DNA from: an uncultured Bacteroidales bacterium
GTDB taxonomy: Bacteria > Bacteroidota > Bacteroidia > Bacteroidales > UBA932
NCBI GenBank assembly: GCA_944322565.1
Contig: CALUPG010000002.1
Location: 124,001-188,000, forward strand
Length of the DNA: 64,000 nucleotides
Reading direction: 5' to 3'
The notes below the pieces were generated by a model, which saw nothing but the letters and a program-made list of their open reading frames with translations, had not been told where the DNA came from and made no database searches. Position 1 is the stretch's first letter. Each line of letters begins with the position of its first letter. Positions 26,926-36,525 of this stretch are shown here, piece by piece. The position numbers and the translations under genes were made by a program.

Positions 26926-26966
26926 ATCTCTACACTGTTAAATCATCTGACGATTTTTGACAGCCG

Positions 26967-26974
26967 CAAAGATA
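26967..26974 (-). promoter_or_regulatory. -7 element of the CusBAC-like operon
   Basis: Exact TATCTTTG on the minus strand; predicted start near 26960, about 35 bases before the adaptor ATG. Confidence 0.55.
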
Positions 26975-26987
26975 TTCCGAAACTGCC

Positions 26988-27000
26988 GCAACCCGGTTGC
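26988..27000. promoter_or_regulatory. Candidate operator palindrome upstream of the metal-efflux operon
   Basis: GCAACC-C-GGTTGC is a perfect 6+6 palindrome centred about 34 bases upstream of the predicted transcription start, where a repressor would block RNA polymerase. The neighbouring Fur-family protein is the obvious candidate ligand. Confidence 0.4.
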
Positions 27001-27033
27001 AATTATATCAGGAATACTCCTGATGCAGCCGTA

Positions 27034-27456
27034 TCATATTCTGCGGCACTCAGGGCAGATTCCCTTTATGATATAGTTGACTGAAATGGCGCTGAAACCT
27101 TCGGGAAGGTCGACAAGAGGGGCGGAAATGTCCTTGAGACAGAATGTCCTGTTGCATTTTTCACAATAGAAGTGTGTGTGCATGTCTGCAATGGTGCAGT
27201 TGTCGCGTCCCCCGCAGACTTCATATTTGACTGACCCTGTGCCGTCGTCTATCGAATGTACTATATGATGCTTCTCAAACACTTCCAGAGTCCGGAATAT
27301 GCTTGACTTGTCCACTGTGTCCAGTTCTGTCTCAAGGTCAGAAAGCGACATGGGACGGGACGAGCCTGTCAGGGCCTCCATAACAAGAATCCTTATTGAG
27401 GTGACCCTGACTCCCTTCCTTTCCAGTATTTCTATGGATTTCTGACTGTCCGCCAT
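27034..27456 (-). CDS. Fur-family transcriptional regulator
   Basis: A 140-residue protein with the Fur fold: winged helix in the first half (RVTSIRILVMEAL, KSSIFRTLEVFEKHHIV) and a dimerisation/metal domain with HTHFYCEKC and a second CPEC pair near the C-terminus forming the structural zinc site. It could be Fur, Zur or another metal sensor; the ligand set cannot be resolved by eye. It lies between two efflux operons, upstream of the CusBAC-like genes and divergent from the AcrAB-like genes, and probably controls at least one. The ATG at 27456 is favoured over a TTG three codons earlier; promoter TAAATTTG lies at 27513-27506. Confidence 0.88.
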   Translation of the reverse strand: MADSQKSIEILERKGVRVTSIRILVMEALTGSSRPMSLSDLETELDTVDKSSIFRTLEVFEKHHIVHSIDDGTGSVKYEVCGGRDNCTIADMHTHFYCEKCNRTFCLKDISAPLVDLPEGFSAISVNYIIKGICPECRRI

Positions 27457-27505
27457 TATTGTCAATGAAAGCCATCCGCATCTTCCCGGCTAATGGCAAT
27501 CCGTG

Positions 27506-27533
27506 CAAATTTACAGAATAATGCATATATTTG
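27506..27533. promoter_or_regulatory. Divergent promoters of the fur-like gene and the AcrAB-like efflux operon
   Basis: Exact -7 elements face away from each other: TAAATTTG on minus (27513-27506) and TATATTTG on plus (27526-27533), only 12 bases apart. Predicted starts are near 27499 and 27540. Confidence 0.6.
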
Positions 27534-27556
27534 CAAGTTGGAATAATTTACTTCTT

Positions 27557-28783
27557 ATGAAAGGATCACAATTTTTCAAGGACACATACGCCAATGTAGG
27601 CAAAAGCTCACAATACATTGTTGTAAAAATCAAAAAGTTGGACTGGCGGCACTGGACAGCCATAGGAATTGTCGTTGCCGGTATTGCCGGTGTCATAATC
27701 TGGCTTACAAGGCCGGAGCCGGCAGAAGAAGTCGTACCTGTTGTCAGTACGGAGACTGTGACAACGGAAGATGTGCAGATTTACGGCGAATACCCGGGAA
27801 GCGTGACGGCGCAGCAGTTCGTCGAAGTCCGTGCGAGGGTTGAAGGCTATCTCGAGCAGATGCTGTTTGAGGAAGGAACCTATGTCAAGAAAAATCAGGT
27901 GCTCTTCATAATTGACCCGCGCCAGTACAAGGCCACGGTAGACAGGGCCAAGGCCATGCTTGAAAAAGCCAAAGCCATGGAACTCAAGGCAGAAAGAGAC
28001 CTTGAACGCATCCGCCCGCTGTATGACCAGAAGGCCGCCAGCCAGCTGGACCTTGACAATGCCATCGCCTCATACGAAAGCGCCAAGGCCGAAGTCCTCA
28101 TGAGCGAGGCCGACCTCAAGCAGGATGAACTGGCGCTGAGCTATACCACGGTACGCTCCCCTATCAGCGGCTACATAAGCGAGAGGCACGCCGACATAGG
28201 AACACTTGTAGGCCCCGGAGGACAGTCTCTGCTCGCCACAATCGTCAAGAGCGACACAGTCACGGTAGAATTCAAGATGACCGACCTCGACTATCAGATA
28301 AGCAAGGCGAGGAATGTGAACATCGGACAGAAAGACTCCCTCAGGAAATGGGACCCGTATGTCACCATCACCCTTGCGGACAAATCCGTGTACAAATACC
28401 GCGGGCTCGTGGACTTTGCCGACCCCCAGGTGGATTCACGGTCCGGGACATTCTCAGTACACGCCGACATCCCGAATCCGGACAGGGAACTGCTCCCGGG
28501 ACAGTTCACCAATGTGACACTTCTGCTTGATGTGCGGGAAGATGCTGTCGTAGTTCCGACAAAGGCTGTCGAAATAGAAAAGGACGGCTCCTATATATTC
28601 GTGCTCAGAAATGACAATATCGTAGAACGAAGATTCATCGAGCTCGGCCCCGAGACCGGCAACAATGTCGTAGTGGAAAGGGGACTGCTCCCGGGAGAAC
28701 AGATTGTGACAGAGGGATTCCACAAGCTCCAGCACGGAATGAAGGCCAGAAGGGCAGACCAGCTTCAGGTGTCGGCAGACTGA
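27557..28783 (+). CDS. RND efflux periplasmic adaptor subunit (AcrA/MexA type)
   Basis: A 408-residue membrane-fusion protein. A short cytoplasmic N-terminus and one helix (about 34-51, IGIVVAGIAGVIIWL) anchor it in the inner membrane. Then come lipoyl-type halves (VRARVEGYLEQMLFEEGTYV and SYTTVRSPISGYIS) flanking a helical hairpin, and a beta-barrel domain. It connects the RND pump to the outer-membrane duct. The start at 27557 fits the TATATTTG promoter; upstream in-frame ATGs would precede transcription. It is followed after 36 bases by the fused pump gene. Confidence 0.92.
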   Translation: MKGSQFFKDTYANVGKSSQYIVVKIKKLDWRHWTAIGIVVAGIAGVIIWLTRPEPAEEVVPVVSTETVTTEDVQIYGEYPGSVTAQQFVEVRARVEGYLEQMLFEEGTYVKKNQVLFIIDPRQYKATVDRAKAMLEKAKAMELKAERDLERIRPLYDQKAASQLDLDNAIASYESAKAEVLMSEADLKQDELALSYTTVRSPISGYISERHADIGTLVGPGGQSLLATIVKSDTVTVEFKMTDLDYQISKARNVNIGQKDSLRKWDPYVTITLADKSVYKYRGLVDFADPQVDSRSGTFSVHADIPNPDRELLPGQFTNVTLLLDVREDAVVVPTKAVEIEKDGSYIFVLRNDNIVERRFIELGPETGNNVVVERGLLPGEQIVTEGFHKLQHGMKARRADQLQVSAD

Positions 28784-28819
28784 CTGTCTGGCACGGATTG
28801 ATTAACTAAAGGACAGAAA

Positions 28820-31800
28820 ATGAAATCAGATTTCTTCATAGACAGGCCCGTCTTCTCGATAGTCATATCGATTATCATCGTGCTTGTCGGACTTATAGGG
28901 CTTGTATTGCTGCCTGTGGACCAGTATCCGCAGATTGTCCCTCCCGTAGTGAAAATCTCGGCTTCCTATCCCGGAGCAAGCGCACAGACCGTCGCACAGG
29001 CGGTGGCAACTCCTATTGAACAGGAGCTGAACGGTACGCCAGGCATGCTATACATGGAATCCACCAATACCAATTCGGGGAGCTTCTCGGCCACCCTGAC
29101 ATTTGACATCTCAAGCGACCCCGACCTTGCGGCAGTCGAAGTGCAGAACAGGGTCAAGCTGGCGGAATCCAGGCTTCCTGCCGAAGTGGTGCAGAACGGG
29201 ATTTCAGTGGAAAAGGAGTCCGCAAGCCGCCTTATGACCATAACAGTGCTTTCCGATGACCCGAAATTCGATGAGATATACTTGAGCAACTACACCACGC
29301 TCAATGTTCTGGATATGCTCCGCCGTGTTCCGGGAGTAGGCCGCGTGTCCAATGTCGGAAGCCGCTACTACGGAATGCAGATATGGGTGCAGCCTGACAA
29401 GCTGGCAAGCCTCGGCCTTACTGTAGATGACCTCACGAGTGCGATAAAGGACCAGAACCGTGAGTCCGCTGCCGGGGTGCTCGGACAGCAGCCTATCAGC
29501 AATGTCGATGTCACGATACCGATTACCGCCGACGGAAGGCTCTCTTCCGTAAGCCAGTTCGAGAACATTGTGGTCAGGACCGGAGATGACGGGGCCATCA
29601 TCAGAATAAAGGATGTGGCGAGAGTATCCCTCGAGGCCCAGTCATACAACACGGAGAGCGGCATCAACGGCGGAAATGCAGCAGTGATGTATGTGTACAC
29701 CCTTCCTGGAGCAAATGCAATGAAAGTCGCCGAAGATGTCAAGGCCACCATGGAGGAAATCAGCAAGAATTTCCCGGACGGCATCACGTACGACATTCCG
29801 TTCGACATGACCACCTACATTTCGGAATCAATCCACCATGTGTACAAGACTCTCTTTGAGGCTCTCTTCCTGGTGATTCTCGTGGTCTTCCTCTCTCTCC
29901 AGAGCTGGAGGGCGACTATCATTCCGGCAATAGCGGTTCCTATATCCCTTATCGGAACCTTCGGCATCATGCTGGTGTTCGGCTTCTCCCTCAACATGAT
30001 GACTCTGCTGGGACTGATACTTGCCATCGGTATTGTGGTGGACGATGCCATCGTGGTGGTTGAGAATGTGGACAGAATCATGGCAGAAGAGAATCTGCCG
30101 CCATATGAAGCCACAAAGAAAGCCATGAGCGGCATAGGAAGCGCCCTTATCGCCATGTCTCTGGTGCTATGCGCCGTCTTCATCCCTGTGAGTTTCCTCT
30201 CCGGCATCACCGGGCAGCTGTTCCGGCAGTTCACCATCACCATTGCGGTATCAGTCATAATATCCACGATAGTCGCACTGACACTGAGCCCGGTCATGTG
30301 CTCCAGACTACTCAAGCCGCATGACGCAAATGCCAGGAAAAATTTCCTTTTCCGCAAGATCAACCAGGGATTTGACTCCGGAAATTCCTTTTACGCCAAA
30401 GTCATACACGCCAGCCTCAGGCACTCCCCGAGGATGTTCGCCCTTTTCGGCGTTACAGTCGTATGCATCTGGGCTCTGTCCCAGATAGTTCCGAAGAGCT
30501 TCATGCCGCAGGAAGACCAGGGCTATTTCACCGTTGAGCTCGAGCTTCCCGTCGGCGCGACTCTCGAAAGGACAAGGGAAGTCACCGACCGGGCGATGGA
30601 TTTCCTGCTCCGGCAGCATGACATCGAATATGTGCTGAATGTGACGGGCTCAAGTCCCCGCATCGGTACAAGCCAGTCCAACAGTACGCTGACAGTCATA
30701 ATGAAACCATGGGAAGAGAGGAAAGAGACCGACATAAACAAGATGATGCAGATGGTTCGGGACACCCTTTCCCTGTATCCTGAAAGCAAGGTCTATATCA
30801 GCAGTCCTGCCGTAATTCCAGGACTCGGCACATCAGGAGGTTTCTCCATGGTGCTTGAAGCCCGCGGGGACGCTACATATGACGACCTGCAGGCTGCGGC
30901 AGACACCCTGCTTTTCTATGCTTCCCAAAGGAAAGAACTCACCGGACTTGCCTCAGGAATCCAAAAAAATATCCCGCAGCTCTATTTTGACGCCGACAGG
31001 GACAAAATCCAGCTTCTGGGAGTGCCTCTATCCGATGTATTCTCCACATTGAAAGCCTTTACCGGCTCAATATATGTTAATGACTTCAACATGTACAATC
31101 GTGTCTACAGGGTATACCTGCAGGCAGATGCCCCGTACAGGGCGCACAAGGACAACCTCAACCTGTTCTTCGTCAAGAGCGACAGCGGAGCCATGATTCC
31201 GGTGACGGCCCTCGGCAACACACAGTACACCACAGGGCCCGGCACAATCAAGAGATTCAACATGTACTACTCCGCCACAATCACAGGAGAAGCAGGGCAT
31301 GGAGTCAGTTCGGGACAGGCAATGGATATTCTCGAGGAAATCACAGATGAGCATCTGCCGGACAACATTGACATAGAATGGAGCGGGCTTTCGTATCAGG
31401 AGAAGAAAGAAGGAGGTCAGACAGGACTTGTGCTCGGACTTGCCCTGCTGTTCGTATTCCTCGTGCTCGCAGCCCAGTATGAGAGCTGGTCCGTGCCGAT
31501 TGCAGTAATTCTTTCCCTGCCGATTGCCATTGCCGGAGCATATCTCGGCATCTGGATTGTCGGACTGGAAAGCAATGTATATTTCCAGATAGGACTTGTG
31601 ATGCTCGTCGGCCTCGTGGCAAAGAATGCCATTCTCATCGTCGAATTTGCAAAAGAGGAAGTTGAAAAAGGAAAACCGATAGAAGAAGCCGCCGTCACGG
31701 CCGCACACCTGAGGTTCAGGCCTATCGTGATGACATCCCTTGCCTTCATCCTCGGCATGCTTCCTCTCGTATTCGCCACAGGGCCCGGAAGCGCCAGCCG

Positions 31801-33310
31801 CCAGAACATCGGTACCGGAGTATTCTTCGGAATGATTGTGGCGATTACCATCGGCATCACATTCGTGCCGTTCTTCTTCGTATGGATATATAAACTCAAG
31901 AACAAGATGGCAGGAAAATCCAAAGGCATAGGATCCGGGGCAGCCGTCATCGCAGCCGTCATCATGGCAGGCACCTCTGCTGCCTCATGCTCACCGGCAA
32001 AGCATTGTGCCGAACCTGAGCTCAATCTGCCGGAACAGTATATGGCAGCATCCCCTGCCGCAGATTCGCTGACACTTGCAGATGTGAAATGGTGGGAACT
32101 TTATACTGACACCACTCTCCAGAATTTCATAAAGCAGGCCCTGGAGTATAACAAGGACATGCTGATTGCCGCAGAAAGAATCCAGGAACTCGAATACCGG
32201 TACAGAATCCAGAGGTCTGACCTATGGCCGTCAATCTCTGCCGAGGCATACGCCAACAATGAATACAGCAATTACGGAGGCAATGCGGCCGACCCCAATG
32301 ATCCGGAACTCGGTCCGAAAATCTCCCTGCGATGGGAAATTGACATCTGGGGGCACCTCAGATGGGCCAGCAAGGAAAAAATGGCCGAATATCTGGCAAG
32401 CATAGAGGCCCAGAGGGCACTGCAGATGACCCTTGTCTCCGAAGTTGCCATGACATACTTTGAACTGATTTCCCTCGACAACGAACTTGAAATTGTCAGA
32501 CGCACACTGGAGACACGCCAGGAAGGAGTCAAGCAGGCCAAACTCCGCGCTGACGGAGGCCTGACATCAGAAATCCCGCACCAGCAGGCTCTTGTGGAGC
32601 TGGCCACCACAGCGTCCCTTGTCCCTGACCTTGAAAGGAAAGTTGCCGTCAAGGAAAGCGAACTGGCATTTCTGACAGGCACCTATCCGCACGAGATAAA
32701 GAGACCGAGACAGGTGCTGGAGCTGTCTTACAGGGACATTTTGCCGACAGGCATCCCGTCACAGCTTCTGGAACGCCGTCCTGACCTCATGGAATCATGG
32801 CAAAGGCTCAGGGCAGCCGAGGCAGCAGTGGGAGTGGCGCAGGCCGAGCGGTTTCCGACTTTCGTCATCGACCTTTCCGGAGGCCTTGAGAGCAATTCAT
32901 TTCTTGATGTTCTGAAGTCCCCGTTCTATTACGCCGCAGCAGGGATAGCATCACCGATTTTTGAATTCGGCAAGCGCAAGGCAGCATTCAAGGCGGCAAT
33001 TTCCGAATACAATCAGGCCAGGCTTGAATATGAAAAGAATGTGATGCAGGCCGTCAAGGAAGTCTATGATGCCGTAGTCACATTCAATTCCGCACGGGAG
33101 AACACCAATCTGAAGTTCGACCTTCAGGAAGCGTCCCGCAAATATGTCTCACTGGCCAGCTCACAGTATATCAACGGAATCCTGAACTATCTCGATGTGC
33201 TGGACGCCCAGAGAAGCTATTTTGACGCTCAGGTTGAACTGAGCAACGCAATCGCCAACGAGTACATCGCACTGACGGAACTCTACAAAGCACTTGGAGG
33301 CGGATGGTAA
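28820..33310 (+). CDS. Fused RND multidrug efflux permease and NodT-type outer-membrane efflux lipoprotein
   Basis: A single 1496-residue frame. Residues 1 to about 1035 are a complete HAE1/AcrB pump: N-terminus FFIDRPVFSIVISIIIVLVG, proton-relay pair Asp408-Asp409 in GIVVDDAIVVVENV, and Lys935 in GLVAKNAILIVEF. Directly after TM12 (FVWIYKLKNK) the frame continues through Met1030 into a hydrophobic segment ending TSAASC (Cys1057), just like a lipoprotein signal, and then a full NodT/OprM-like outer-membrane factor (KWWELYTDTTLQNFIKQAL to the C-terminus). Normally these are two proteins in two membranes. Either the internal segment is cleaved by signal peptidase II, or the ATG at 31907 is also used to start a separate lipoprotein, or the fusion stays joined. 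No stop or frameshift separates the parts. Confidence 0.9.
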   Translation: MKSDFFIDRPVFSIVISIIIVLVGLIGLVLLPVDQYPQIVPPVVKISASYPGASAQTVAQAVATPIEQELNGTPGMLYMESTNTNSGSFSATLTFDISSDPDLAAVEVQNRVKLAESRLPAEVVQNGISVEKESASRLMTITVLSDDPKFDEIYLSNYTTLNVLDMLRRVPGVGRVSNVGSRYYGMQIWVQPDKLASLGLTVDDLTSAIKDQNRESAAGVLGQQPISNVDVTIPITADGRLSSVSQFENIVVRTGDDGAIIRIKDVARVSLEAQSYNTESGINGGNAAVMYVYTLPGANAMKVAEDVKATMEEISKNFPDGITYDIPFDMTTYISESIHHVYKTLFEALFLVILVVFLSLQSWRATIIPAIAVPISLIGTFGIMLVFGFSLNMMTLLGLILAIGIVVDDAIVVVENVDRIMAEENLPPYEATKKAMSGIGSALIAMSLVLCAVFIPVSFLSGITGQLFRQFTITIAVSVIISTIVALTLSPVMCSRLLKPHDANARKNFLFRKINQGFDSGNSFYAKVIHASLRHSPRMFALFGVTVVCIWALSQIVPKSFMPQEDQGYFTVELELPVGATLERTREVTDRAMDFLLRQHDIEYVLNVTGSSPRIGTSQSNSTLTVIMKPWEERKETDINKMMQMVRDTLSLYPESKVYISSPAVIPGLGTSGGFSMVLEARGDATYDDLQAAADTLLFYASQRKELTGLASGIQKNIPQLYFDADRDKIQLLGVPLSDVFSTLKAFTGSIYVNDFNMYNRVYRVYLQADAPYRAHKDNLNLFFVKSDSGAMIPVTALGNTQYTTGPGTIKRFNMYYSATITGEAGHGVSSGQAMDILEEITDEHLPDNIDIEWSGLSYQEKKEGGQTGLVLGLALLFVFLVLAAQYESWSVPIAVILSLPIAIAGAYLGIWIVGLESNVYFQIGLVMLVGLVAKNAILIVEFAKEEVEKGKPIEEAAVTAAHLRFRPIVMTSLAFILGMLPLVFATGPGSASRQNIGTGVFFGMIVAITIGITFVPFFFVWIYKLKNKMAGKSKGIGSGAAVIAAVIMAGTSAASCSPAKHCAEPELNLPEQYMAASPAADSLTLADVKWWELYTDTTLQNFIKQALEYNKDMLIAAERIQELEYRYRIQRSDLWPSISAEAYANNEYSNYGGNAADPNDPELGPKISLRWEIDIWGHLRWASKEKMAEYLASIEAQRALQMTLVSEVAMTYFELISLDNELEIVRRTLETRQEGVKQAKLRADGGLTSEIPHQQALVELATTASLVPDLERKVAVKESELAFLTGTYPHEIKRPRQVLELSYRDILPTGIPSQLLERRPDLMESWQRLRAAEAAVGVAQAERFPTFVIDLSGGLESNSFLDVLKSPFYYAAAGIASPIFEFGKRKAAFKAAISEYNQARLEYEKNVMQAVKEVYDAVVTFNSARENTNLKFDLQEASRKYVSLASSQYINGILNYLDVLDAQRSYFDAQVELSNAIANEYIALTELYKALGGGW

Positions 33311-33380
33311 ACCACCCGCCCCCAAATGCTTTCAGCATATTCCTGACTGCCGGCCGGAATATCCGGTTCCGGACAATCGG

Positions 33381-35153
33381 CTATTCATCTTTTTTCGCCG
33401 TGGACACCAGGCAGAGTTCATCCATCTGCACCTGGTCAATGTATGACGGAGAATCAATCATCACATCGCGGCCCTGATTGTTCTTCGGGAAAGCGATGAA
33501 GTCGCGGATAGTCTCCTGTCCCCCGAAGAGGGCGCACATGCGGTCGAAGCCGAATGCAAGTCCTCCGTGAGGCGGAGCCCCGAACTTGAAGGCGTTGATG
33601 ATGAAGCCGAACTTATACTGTGCATCCTCATCTGAGAATCCGAGCACCTCAAACATCCTCTGCTGAACCTTTGCGTCATGTATCCTGATGGACCCGCCGC
33701 CAAGCTCTGTCCCGTTCAGCACGAAATCATACGCATTGGCACAGACTTTCTCCAGGTCTTCCTTCTTGTCGCTGTAGAACAGGTCAAGCTGCTCCGGCTT
33801 CGGAGCCGTGAACGGATGATGCATTGCATAAAAGCGGCTTGTCTCGTCATCCCATTCAAGGAGAGGGAAATCCACCACCCAAAGCGGGGCGAAGACATTA
33901 GGGTCGCGCAGACCGAGCCTGCCTCCCATTTCTATGCGGAGCACTCCGAGCATAGTCTGTGTCTTGCGCTTAGGCCCGCAGAGCACGAGAACGAGGTCTC
34001 CGGCCTTTGCCCCGGTCTTTTCCGCCACGGCCTTGAGTTCCTGGGGAGTATAGAATTTGTCCACAGATGACTTTATGCTGCCGTCAGGATTGACTTTGAC
34101 ATATACCAGTCCCTTTGCTCCCACCTGAGGTCTCTTCACCCACTCCGTCAGCTCGTCAAGCTGCTTTCTCGTATATGATGCAAGGCCTTCGACGGCAATT
34201 GCCCCGACATATTCCGCAGAATCAAACACAGAAAATCCGTGGCCACGGACATCGGAAGTGATTTCGTGGATTGTCATCCCGTATCTGATGTCCGGCTTGT
34301 CGGACCCATACTTGTCCATTGCATCGAACCAGCTCATGCGGGGTATAGGATTCGGGATGTCGACATTGAGCACATTCTTGAACAGGGTGCGCATCATCCC
34401 CTCAAAAGTATTGAGCACATCGTCTCTCTCCACGAATGACATCTCGCAGTCTATCTGCGTAAACTCCGGCTGTCTGTCTGCCCTCAGGTCCTCATCCCTG
34501 AAGCAGCGCACAATCTGGAAATACCGGTCATATCCTGCCACCATCAGCAGCTGCTTGAATGTCTGCGGAGACTGCGGAAGTGCATAGAACTGCCCGGGAT
34601 TCATCCTCGAAGGAACGACAAAGTCGCGGGCGCCTTCCGGAGTGGACTTGATGAGATACGGGGTCTCTATTTCCATGAACCCGAGTGCGTCAAGATAATT
34701 GCGGACTTCATGGGCAAGCCTGTGGCGGAGTTCCAGAGCCTTGCGCAGAGGATTTCTCCTGAGGTCAAGATACCGGTACTTCGCCCTGAGTTCCTCGCCG
34801 CCGTCACTCTCATCCTCGATGGTAAAAGGCGGTGTCTGGGCCTTGTTCAGGACCTTCAGACCTGAAAGTCTGATTTCAATGTCTCCTGTCGGCATCTTGG
34901 CATTCTTGCTCTGACGCTCGATGACTTCCCCCGTAGCCTGTATGACATATTCGCGTCCGAGGGAATTGGCTGCGCCCTGGAGCTCTTCGGCAGCCGTGCT
35001 GTCCGCGGCAAGCTGTGTGATACCGTATCTGTCGCGAAGATCGACGAATGTCATTCCGCCGAGTTTCCTCGTCCTCTGCACCCAACCGGCAAGAGTCACT
35101 GTCTTCCCGACATCAGAAATGCGGAGTTCCCCGCAAGTATGAGTTCTGTACAT
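33381..35153 (-). CDS. aspS: Aspartyl-tRNA synthetase
   Basis: A 590-residue class IIb synthetase charging tRNA-Asp. The N-terminal OB fold ([23 protein letters not shown]) binds the anticodon; the catalytic core has class II motif 2 around [18 protein letters not shown] and motif 3 GLAFGFDRM near the end. A GAD insertion domain, usual in bacterial AspRS, lies in between. The start MYRTHTCG at 35153 is chosen over seven codons upstream because promoter elements TATTTTTG and TAATTTTG sit at 35190-35183 and 35198-35191. It is convergent with the efflux fusion gene and divergent from rsmA. Confidence 0.96.
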   Translation of the reverse strand: MYRTHTCGELRISDVGKTVTLAGWVQRTRKLGGMTFVDLRDRYGITQLAADSTAAEELQGAANSLGREYVIQATGEVIERQSKNAKMPTGDIEIRLSGLKVLNKAQTPPFTIEDESDGGEELRAKYRYLDLRRNPLRKALELRHRLAHEVRNYLDALGFMEIETPYLIKSTPEGARDFVVPSRMNPGQFYALPQSPQTFKQLLMVAGYDRYFQIVRCFRDEDLRADRQPEFTQIDCEMSFVERDDVLNTFEGMMRTLFKNVLNVDIPNPIPRMSWFDAMDKYGSDKPDIRYGMTIHEITSDVRGHGFSVFDSAEYVGAIAVEGLASYTRKQLDELTEWVKRPQVGAKGLVYVKVNPDGSIKSSVDKFYTPQELKAVAEKTGAKAGDLVLVLCGPKRKTQTMLGVLRIEMGGRLGLRDPNVFAPLWVVDFPLLEWDDETSRFYAMHHPFTAPKPEQLDLFYSDKKEDLEKVCANAYDFVLNGTELGGGSIRIHDAKVQQRMFEVLGFSDEDAQYKFGFIINAFKFGAPPHGGLAFGFDRMCALFGGQETIRDFIAFPKNNQGRDVMIDSPSYIDQVQMDELCLVSTAKKDE

Positions 35154-35182
35154 ATCTGTAATTATTATTTCCAAACAACCTG

Positions 35183-35250
35183 CAAAAATACAAAATTATT
35201 CAGAAGGCTGGCGCGAAGATTCCAGAAATCCGCAGGTCTTATTATCTTTG
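35183..35250. promoter_or_regulatory. Divergent promoters of aspS and rsmA
   Basis: Two exact minus-strand -7 elements (TATTTTTG, 35190-35183; TAATTTTG, 35198-35191) precede aspS. One plus-strand element TATCTTTG (35243-35250) precedes rsmA, with predicted start near 35257. Confidence 0.6.
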
Positions 35251-35276
35251 CACATCTGTGAATGAAAGACAACAAT

Positions 35277-36122
35277 ATGGAAGTAAGGGCAAAAAAATCC
35301 TTGGGACAGCACTTTCTCACTGACCTGTCCGTCGCCCGGCAGATCGCCGGTGCTCTGATTGTCCCGGACAAGACTGCCGTCATCGGCAGTCAGGCAGATC
35401 CCGGCAGGGCAGATGTCCTTGAAGTCGGTCCCGGGATGGGTGTATTGACAAGATATCTGCTTCAGAGGCAGGATGTGAACCTGAAGATGGTGGAAATAGA
35501 CAGGGAATCGGTGAACTACCTCCTCGTTAATTTCCCGCAGGTGAACGGAAGCCTGATTGAGGCGGATTTCCTGAAGCTCAGGCTTGAGAATTTCTTCAGC
35601 GGAGACTTCTGCGTCATAGGCAATTTTCCCTACAACATATCTTCGCAGATATTCTTCAAGATACTCGAGTACAAGGATTCAGTGCCGCAGGTGGTGTGCA
35701 TGATACAGAAGGAAGTAGCCGAAAGGATAGCGGAAAAGCCCGGGACAAAGGCATACGGCATACTCTCTGTCCTGCTTCAGGCCTGGTATGACATTGAATA
35801 TCTGTTCACTGTCGGAGAGGGGGCATTCAATCCGCCTCCGAAGGTAAAGTCCGCCGTCATCAGACTCATCCGCAACAGCCGGACAAGCCTCGGATGCGAC
35901 GAGAGTCTGTTCAAGACCGTTGTAAAGACATCTTTCAACCAGAGGCGCAAGACGCTCCGCAACTCGCTCAAGCCGCTCATCATGGACAAGGCGGCAAAGG
36001 AGGGATGGACAGGGGAACAGACTGAAACATTTGTGTCAGACCCGGTCTTCTGCCTGCGCCCGGAAAGCTTAGGCGTCGAAGACTTCATAGCCCTCACACT
36101 GAAATTCAGTCAGACCCTGTAG
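35277..36122 (+). CDS. rsmA: 16S rRNA dimethyladenosine transferase RsmA/KsgA
   Basis: A 281-residue SAM-dependent methyltransferase that dimethylates two adjacent adenosines in the 3' hairpin of 16S rRNA during small-subunit assembly. It has the N-terminal KKSLGQHFL block, SAM-binding motif I EVGPGMG and the catalytic motif NFPYNIS. The start at 35277 (MEVRAKKS) gives a 20-base leader from the predicted transcription start and matches relatives; an ATG five codons earlier is also possible. Its 3' end overlaps the convergent 36110-36493 gene by 13 bases. Confidence 0.95.
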   Translation: MEVRAKKSLGQHFLTDLSVARQIAGALIVPDKTAVIGSQADPGRADVLEVGPGMGVLTRYLLQRQDVNLKMVEIDRESVNYLLVNFPQVNGSLIEADFLKLRLENFFSGDFCVIGNFPYNISSQIFFKILEYKDSVPQVVCMIQKEVAERIAEKPGTKAYGILSVLLQAWYDIEYLFTVGEGAFNPPPKVKSAVIRLIRNSRTSLGCDESLFKTVVKTSFNQRRKTLRNSLKPLIMDKAAKEGWTGEQTETFVSDPVFCLRPESLGVEDFIALTLKFSQTL

Positions 36123-36493
36123 TGACGGAGGCCCAGCAGGGCTGCCGCGAGCACAACGGCCGCAAAGCCTGCAAGCACATAGACAAAATGCTGCTGCACA
36201 AACAGCCGGATGTCAGGTACAAGATAATATACAGCAAGCACTGCACCCAGAAGCACAGACATGACTGCCGCAGCCGAGAAGGCCTTGATTCTGTTGCGGC
36301 GCTTGATTCTGCGGGCTGTTGCAGCTATCATGTCCATGGCCGTCCGTATATCCGCCTCCGACTTTCCCGTCAGGGAAGCCGGCACCGGAAGAAGGTCTAT
36401 CTGCCTGACGAGTTCCGCCATGAACTTGTCCCCTCCCTTTATCTCAGGCATGTTCTCCCTGATGAACTGCCTTATTTCCTTATCAGTTGACAT
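36110..36493 (-). CDS. Small two-helix membrane protein in the ECF sigma operon
   Basis: A 127-residue protein without a family name I recognise. An amphipathic N-terminal region (about residues 1-60, KEIRQFIRENMPEI) is followed by a basic stretch (RRIKRRNRIK) and two hydrophobic helices (about 70-90 and 100-122). By the positive-inside rule the N-terminus is cytoplasmic. It is encoded 32 bases after the ECF sigma gene on the same strand, a place where anti-sigma factors are often found, so it may bind the sigma factor at the membrane. I see no ZAS zinc motif, so that role is only a guess. The ATG at 36493 is preferred over one three codons upstream. Confidence 0.7.
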   Translation of the reverse strand: MSTDKEIRQFIRENMPEIKGGDKFMAELVRQIDLLPVPASLTGKSEADIRTAMDMIAATARRIKRRNRIKAFSAAAVMSVLLGAVLAVYYLVPDIRLFVQQHFVYVLAGFAAVVLAAALLGLRHYRV

Positions 36494-36525
36494 ATTATGC
36501 ATTTTTTATGACCAGCTTGCCATAG

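Noticed and set aside
28820..33310. Possibility that the RND-OMF fusion is an artefact of a missed stop
   Set aside because: The frame is open throughout with normal codon use on both sides of the junction and there is no displaced stop or start nearby; still worth checking with reads.
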